A DNA stretch of 10,110 bases, taken from Aquificaceae bacterium (GTDB lineage Bacteria > Aquificota > Aquificia > Aquificales > Aquificaceae). The stretch spans positions 1-10,110 of the forward strand of contig JALTVH010000254.1 in the NCBI GenBank assembly GCA_027049085.1. The letters are read 5' to 3'. The notes under the pieces were generated by a model. It did no database searches and was not told the origin of the DNA. It saw only the letters and a program-made list of their open reading frames with translations. A program made the position numbers and the translations under genes. Position 1 is the stretch's first letter. Each line of letters opens with the position of its first letter. This document shows, piece after piece, positions 6,748 through 10,110 of the stretch.

Positions 6748-7265
6748 TAAAAGAAAAGGTTTTTACTTACGAGGATATTGACCGCATCCCTGAGGGATGC
6801 GAGGTAATAAAGGGGAGGTTGAGGGAATTGGCACCAACTGGTGGAGAACACGGATTTTATGAGGCTGAGATAGGTTATGAATTGAGGAAGAGGAAGCCAA
6901 AGGGCTACGTTCTTGTAGGTGAGGTGGGGCTTGTAATCTCAAGAAACCCCCTCACGGTGAGGTGTGCTGACATAGTTTTCCTCTCAAAGGAAAAGGTGAA
7001 GGAACTCCCTAAGGGACTGATAGAAGTGCCCCCAGACCTTGTTGTTGAGATCGTCTCGCCCTCCAATACCTATGAGGAGATTGAGGAAAAGATTGCGGAT
7101 TACATGGGCTTTGGAGTTTGGAGGATCCTGATAGTTGAGCCAGCAATAAGGAAGGTAACCTTAATTAATGAGGAGAGAAAGATCGCTATCCTCGGCTTTG
7201 ATCAAGAGGTTGAGATTCTCCCGGGTATCAGGCTGAAAATGGCAGAGCTTGGAGGCGGTGAATGA
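6741..7265 (+). CDS. Uma2-family (DUF820) PD-(D/E)xK nuclease-fold protein inside the nuo operon
   Basis: The 174 residues match the Uma2 family, a restriction-endonuclease-like fold common in cyanobacteria and some thermophiles, whose cellular role is poorly known. The N-terminal FTYEDIDRIPEGCEVIKGRL is typical, His37 sits where family members have a conserved His, and the candidate catalytic set is intact: Asp77 in CADIVFL, Glu103 in PDLVVEIVSPSNT, and Lys117 in EEKIADYMGFGVWRI. It overlaps both nuoCD and nuoH by ATGA, has GGGGGAG 8 nt before its start, and carries the nuoH ribosome binding site in its last codons. A hand count gives about 47-48% GC against low 50s in sampled nuoCD, and it uses some TTG leucine codons, a mild sign of separate origin. 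Any function for complex I is unproven. Confidence 0.9.
   Translation: MSVKEKVFTYEDIDRIPEGCEVIKGRLRELAPTGGEHGFYEAEIGYELRKRKPKGYVLVGEVGLVISRNPLTVRCADIVFLSKEKVKELPKGLIEVPPDLVVEIVSPSNTYEEIEEKIADYMGFGVWRILIVEPAIRKVTLINEERKIAILGFDQEVEILPGIRLKMAELGGGE
6783..6801 (+). other. perfect 8-bp hairpin in early Uma2 coding sequence
   Basis: CGCATCCC and GGGATGCG pair around a TGA loop, 43 nt into the gene. No T-tract follows, so it is not an intrinsic terminator. Perfect 8-bp stems with short loops are expected about once per window this size by chance, so a role is uncertain. Confidence 0.35.
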
Positions 7266-7268
7266 GCG
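7262..7268 (+). repeat. 7-nt direct repeat ATGAGCG, right copy
   Basis: This is the partner of the copy at 6741-6747. It spans the Uma2 stop and the nuoH start codon, so the Uma2 gene lies between two identical start contexts. Confidence 0.5.
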
Positions 7269-8278
7269 AGCTGGCGGTTTCTGTTGTCATTGCGCTGGTG
7301 AAGATAGCGGTGGTTCTTGGTGTCTTCATGGGAATCGGTGCCTATCTGACGTGGTTTGAAAGGAAGCTCGCAGGACACATTCAGGCAAGGCTGGGACCTA
7401 CCGTAGTAGGACCCTTCGGGCTCTTCCAGCCCCTTGCGGACGGCCTAAAGCTCCTTACCAAAGAGCCTCTCATTCCGAGGGGTGCGGACGTTCCCGTTTA
7501 CTACCTTGCGATAATCCTTGCCCTTGCACCGGCCCTTCTGCTCTTTTCCGTGATCCCTTTCGGTCCTGAGTTTACCCTCTTTGGCTACGAGATAAAGCCC
7601 ATAATTGCTGACGTTAACATTGCTCTTCTCGTAGTCTTTGCCATGGGTTCCCTTGCTGTTTACGGAACGATCTTCTCGGGCTGGGCATCAAACTCCAAGT
7701 ACGCCTTCATAGGTTCCCTCAGAAAGGCGGCGGTTATCATCGCCTACGAGGTGGTTCTTGGCTTTGCTGTTCTCGGTGTGGTTCTCCTTGCAGGGACGCT
7801 CAGCACAGTGGGAATCGTTGAGGCTCAGATTGAGAGAGGTGTCTGGTTTGTCTTTTACCAGCCTGTTGCCTTCATCCTCTACCTCTTCTGCATGCTTGCA
7901 GAGTCGGGAAGGGTTCCCTTTGACATTCAGGAGGCTGAGGCGGAGCTGGTCACGGGCTACAACGTAGAGTACGGCGGGATGAAGTTCGGGATCTTCCCCC
8001 TTGCGGAATGGTATCTCAACGTTATGGCTCTCTCTGCCATAGCGGTGGTTCTGTTCTTCGGCGGATGGTCGGGACCAAATATCCTCGGACCTCTCTCCCC
8101 TTACTTCTGGTTCGTCGTCAAGATGTTCGGGCTGGTGTTCTTCGTCCTGTGGCTCCACTGGACCCTCCCGAGGTTCCAGGCAAAGGACGTCACAGAGATA
8201 GCCTGGAAGATTATGCTCCCCCTTGCCCTTGCCAATATAATTGTTACCGCGGTTGTTGTTTATGTAAGAGGAGGATAG
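7262..8278 (+). CDS. nuoH: NADH-quinone oxidoreductase subunit H
   Basis: NuoH is the membrane subunit that lines the quinone-access chamber and links quinone reduction to proton pumping. The 338-residue product has about eight hydrophobic helices. Conserved segments include FERKLAGHIQARLGP (32-46), ADGLKLLTKE (59-68), SGWASNSKYA (139-148) and the charged quinone-site loop AESGRVPFDIQEAEAELVTG (213-232) followed by EYGGMKF (236-242), then WTLPRFQAKD (300-309). Length and motifs are normal, so it appears functional despite the foreign gene before it. GGAGG (7251-7255), 6 nt upstream, lies within the Uma2 gene. nuoI follows after 3 nt. Confidence 0.97.
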   Translation: MSELAVSVVIALVKIAVVLGVFMGIGAYLTWFERKLAGHIQARLGPTVVGPFGLFQPLADGLKLLTKEPLIPRGADVPVYYLAIILALAPALLLFSVIPFGPEFTLFGYEIKPIIADVNIALLVVFAMGSLAVYGTIFSGWASNSKYAFIGSLRKAAVIIAYEVVLGFAVLGVVLLAGTLSTVGIVEAQIERGVWFVFYQPVAFILYLFCMLAESGRVPFDIQEAEAELVTGYNVEYGGMKFGIFPLAEWYLNVMALSAIAVVLFFGGWSGPNILGPLSPYFWFVVKMFGLVFFVLWLHWTLPRFQAKDVTEIAWKIMLPLALANIIVTAVVVYVRGG

Positions 8279-8281
8279 GTC

Positions 8282-8887
8282 ATGGCTATAAAGAGACTCA
8301 GCAGGAAGGATTACCTCAACATCCTTGAGGCGATCTTTTTCATAGATTTTCTCAAAGGGCTTTCGGTTACTCTCAGGAACCTTCTTAGAAAGCCCATAAC
8401 TACTGAATACCCTCAGGAAAAGCTGACACCGCCCAAGAGGTTCAGAGGAGCCCACGGCCACTTTGTCTGGGACGGTACAGAGCCCGATTCCCTCAAGGCT
8501 ATAGAGAAGTTCATGAGCTATGAAAAGGGAAAGAGCAGGTGCGTTGCCTGCTACATGTGCCAGACCGCCTGTCCGATGCCCACTCTCTTCAGGATAGAGG
8601 CTGTTCAGATGCCCGATGGTTCCAAAAAGGTCACCCGCTTTGATATGAACCTCCTTAACTGCCTCTTCTGCGGGCTGTGTGTTGATGCATGCCCGGTGGG
8701 ATGTCTCACGATGACTGACCTGTTTGAACTTGCGGGCTACTCAAGGAGGGATGAGGTTCTCAGGATGGACAGGCTTGAGGAGTTTGCCATTGACTTTAAA
8801 AAGCGCAGAGGCGACGAGCCCGACAGGATCTGGCCCGTTGATGAGGAAAGGCAAAAACTCTGGGGGAAGATAGAGTGGAGTGGATGA
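8282..8887 (+). CDS. nuoI: NADH-quinone oxidoreductase subunit I (two 4Fe-4S clusters)
   Basis: NuoI carries clusters N6a and N6b, which relay electrons toward NuoB. The 201-residue product has two complete CxxCxxCxxxCP motifs: Cys87, 90, 93, 97 and Cys127, 130, 133, 137. AGGAGG (8269-8274) lies 7 nt before the ATG. The segment from the conserved RFRGAH (53-58) to the first Cys is about 28 residues. In the common bacterial form it is about a dozen, so a stretch around 59-83 is an insertion. The N-terminal helix region (about 11-37) contacts the membrane arm in known structures. The stop overlaps the nuoJ start. Confidence 0.96.
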   Translation: MAIKRLSRKDYLNILEAIFFIDFLKGLSVTLRNLLRKPITTEYPQEKLTPPKRFRGAHGHFVWDGTEPDSLKAIEKFMSYEKGKSRCVACYMCQTACPMPTLFRIEAVQMPDGSKKVTRFDMNLLNCLFCGLCVDACPVGCLTMTDLFELAGYSRRDEVLRMDRLEEFAIDFKKRRGDEPDRIWPVDEERQKLWGKIEWSG

Positions 8888-9363
8888 TCTTCGGTTTTCT
8901 GGGGCTGTGGCTCCTTGTTTCTGTTCTGGGATCCATACTTGTCAAAAACCCCGTTCACTCCATTCTCTTTTTCCTCTCCGCGGTTCTTGCAACCGCAGGT
9001 CTGTTTTTATCCCTCAGGGCTGAGCTCCTTGCAGGTCTCCAGATAATCATCTACGCGGTAGCCATTGTGGTCTTCTACGTTCTTGTTATAACAACGATCC
9101 CCTGGGAGAAGGTCAAGCGTTTTGAAGGTGTTTACAAAAAGGAACTTGCCTTTGGTCTGCCCCTTGTTCTGGCTATCTTTGGTCTCATCGCATACGCCCT
9201 TTACAAAGGATCCCTCCACCAGCCCGCCGTTGTTAAGGCTGACAGCGTAAGGGATCTCGGTAAGAACCTCTTTACCTCCTACCTCTTTCCCTTTGAGGTC
9301 GCTTCCGTTATACTTTTAGTCGCCATGATAGGCGCCATTCTCCTCGGGAGGAAGGAAGAGTGA
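8884..9363 (+). CDS. nuoJ: NADH-quinone oxidoreductase subunit J
   Basis: This membrane-arm subunit of 159 residues has about five hydrophobic helices. The conserved third helix, LQIIIYAVAIVVFYVLVI (52-69), includes Tyr57 near the pi-bulge that moves during the catalytic cycle in known structures, and the last helix reads LFPFEVASVILLVAMIGAIL (134-153). The ATG at 8884 overlaps the nuoI stop as ATGA, like other junctions here. An in-frame GTG at 8875 has the stronger ribosome binding site (GGGGGAAG at 8862-8869) and would add three residues, so the start is uncertain by 9 nt. nuoK overlaps by 4 nt. Confidence 0.93.
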   Translation: MIFGFLGLWLLVSVLGSILVKNPVHSILFFLSAVLATAGLFLSLRAELLAGLQIIIYAVAIVVFYVLVITTIPWEKVKRFEGVYKKELAFGLPLVLAIFGLIAYALYKGSLHQPAVVKADSVRDLGKNLFTSYLFPFEVASVILLVAMIGAILLGRKEE

Positions 9364-9662
9364 CCATAGAGAAGGCATATATGCTTTTAGGGATCCTCGT
9401 CTTTCTCTTGGGACTCCTCGGTGTGATGATACGGAAGAACCTCATAACGGTTCTGGTAAGCACCGAGATAATGCTCAACGGCGTCAACCTTGTGCTGGTT
9501 GCTGTTGATACTTACCTCGGGAGGGTGGACGGTCAGATCTTTGCCCTCTTTGTGCTGACGGTTGCTGCAGCAGAGGTGGCTGTCGGACTCGGCCTTGTGG
9601 TCTCAATCTTTCGTCTGAAAGGTTACGAAGGATCTTCGGAGCTTGTTCACCTGAGGGATTAA
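9360..9662 (+). CDS. nuoK: NADH-quinone oxidoreductase subunit K
   Basis: NuoK is an antiporter-like membrane subunit in the proton path. The 100-residue product has three hydrophobic helices and both membrane glutamates essential in the E. coli protein, at the same positions: Glu36 in STEIMLNGVNL and Glu72 in TVAAAEVAVGLGL. It starts at GTG 9360, overlapping the nuoJ stop as GTGA, with GGAGG (9347-9351) 8 nt upstream. nuoL follows after 3 nt. Confidence 0.96.
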   Translation: MTIEKAYMLLGILVFLLGLLGVMIRKNLITVLVSTEIMLNGVNLVLVAVDTYLGRVDGQIFALFVLTVAAAEVAVGLGLVVSIFRLKGYEGSSELVHLRD

Positions 9663-9665
9663 AAG

Positions 9666-10110
9666 ATGGAAGGAATCCTCATACTCCTGATGCCACTTTT
9701 TGCCTTCATGATAACCGCCCTCGGCGGTCGCAGGTTGGGGGACCTTGCAAGCGGTGTGATTACGACCCTCGGTGGATTCTTCTCCTTTGTGTTCGCCCTC
9801 TACACCATGTTCAGGGCAATAAAGGATCCCTTCACAGTCAAGGTTTACAACTTCCTTCCCCTCAAGGAGGGTGGTGTTTCCATAGGCTTTTACTTTGATG
9901 CCCTTTCCACCACTATGGCTGTGGTGGTCACTGGCGTTGCGACGGTGATCTTCCTCTATTCCATCGGCTACATGCACAACGAGTTTGGCAAATGGACCCA
10001 CAAGTTCTACACCTATCTATCCCTTTTTCTCTTTTCCATGCTTTTAATAGTCCTTTCTGACAATCTCATAGGGATCTTTGCAGGGTGGGAAGGCGTAGGC
10101 CTCGCCTCCT
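9666..10110 (+). CDS. nuoL: NADH-quinone oxidoreductase subunit L, N-terminal part (cut by window end)
   Basis: The first 148 residues of the large antiporter-like proton-pumping subunit are present; the family is usually over 600 residues, so most lies beyond the right edge. Visible are the first helices, FYFDALSTTM (75-84), the YSIGYM segment (98-103), and GIFAGWEGVGLAS (136-148), whose Glu142 corresponds to the conserved helix-5 glutamate of the proton channel. The ATG at 9666 is preceded by GAGGG (9653-9657). Given the operon order, nuoM and nuoN are expected downstream. Confidence 0.95.
   Translation, partial: MEGILILLMPLFAFMITALGGRRLGDLASGVITTLGGFFSFVFALYTMFRAIKDPFTVKVYNFLPLKEGGVSIGFYFDALSTTMAVVVTGVATVIFLYSIGYMHNEFGKWTHKFYTYLSLFLFSMLLIVLSDNLIGIFAGWEGVGLAS

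Noticed and set aside
7688..8461. 257-residue open frame antisense to nuoH and nuoI
   Set aside because: Lies wholly over strongly conserved complex I genes and its translation is low in hydrophobic or domain-like structure.

Overview
The window reads as part of a bacterial chromosome, most likely from a thermophile and plausibly an Aquificota-like lineage. The case rests on several points. It carries an archaeal-type methionine adenosyltransferase beside otherwise bacterial genes. The proteins are rich in Lys, Glu and Arg, and AGG/AGA arginine codons dominate. Complex I has a fused NuoCD and no nuoEFG between nuoCD and nuoH, a layout I recall from Aquifex. Sampled stretches are about 50% GC by hand count, higher than I recall for Aquifex itself, so no genus is claimed.

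Left part (1-2598, + strand): the last codons of a phosphohexomutase (GlmM/ManB type); archaeal-type S-adenosylmethionine synthetase (TTG start, strong ribosome binding site); a GtrB/DPM-like polyprenyl-phosphate glycosyltransferase abutting it; and a tiny four-helix SMR/EamA-type membrane protein overlapping the glycosyltransferase by 4 nt. Facing it on the - strand (2592-4013) is a GT39/GT83 (ArnT/PMT-like) membrane glycosyltransferase whose 3' end overlaps the small gene by 7 nt. Together these three make a plausible lipid-linked sugar cassette: load a sugar on a polyprenyl phosphate, flip it, and transfer it on the outer face of the inner membrane.

Right part (4061-10110, + strand): a tightly packed complex I operon, nuoA, nuoB, nuoCD (fused), a Uma2-family nuclease-fold gene, nuoH, nuoI, nuoJ, nuoK and the start of nuoL (cut by the window edge). 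The genes are 3-13 nt apart or overlap by about 4 nt. A 47-bp divergent spacer (4014-4060) separates this operon from the - strand glycosyltransferase and must hold both promoters. It has a perfect TATAAT placed so that the glycosyltransferase mRNA could be leaderless.

The main oddity is the Uma2 gene (6741-7265). It sits where nuoE, nuoF and nuoG lie in a full 14-gene nuo operon, is joined to both neighbours by ATGA overlaps, and is flanked by an identical 7-nt sequence (ATGAGCG) at its own start and at the nuoH start. It looks like a clean, translationally coupled insertion whose removal would restore a direct nuoCD-nuoH junction. No terminator, tRNA, rRNA, CRISPR array or insertion sequence was seen, and there is no gene-free stretch over 300 bases.
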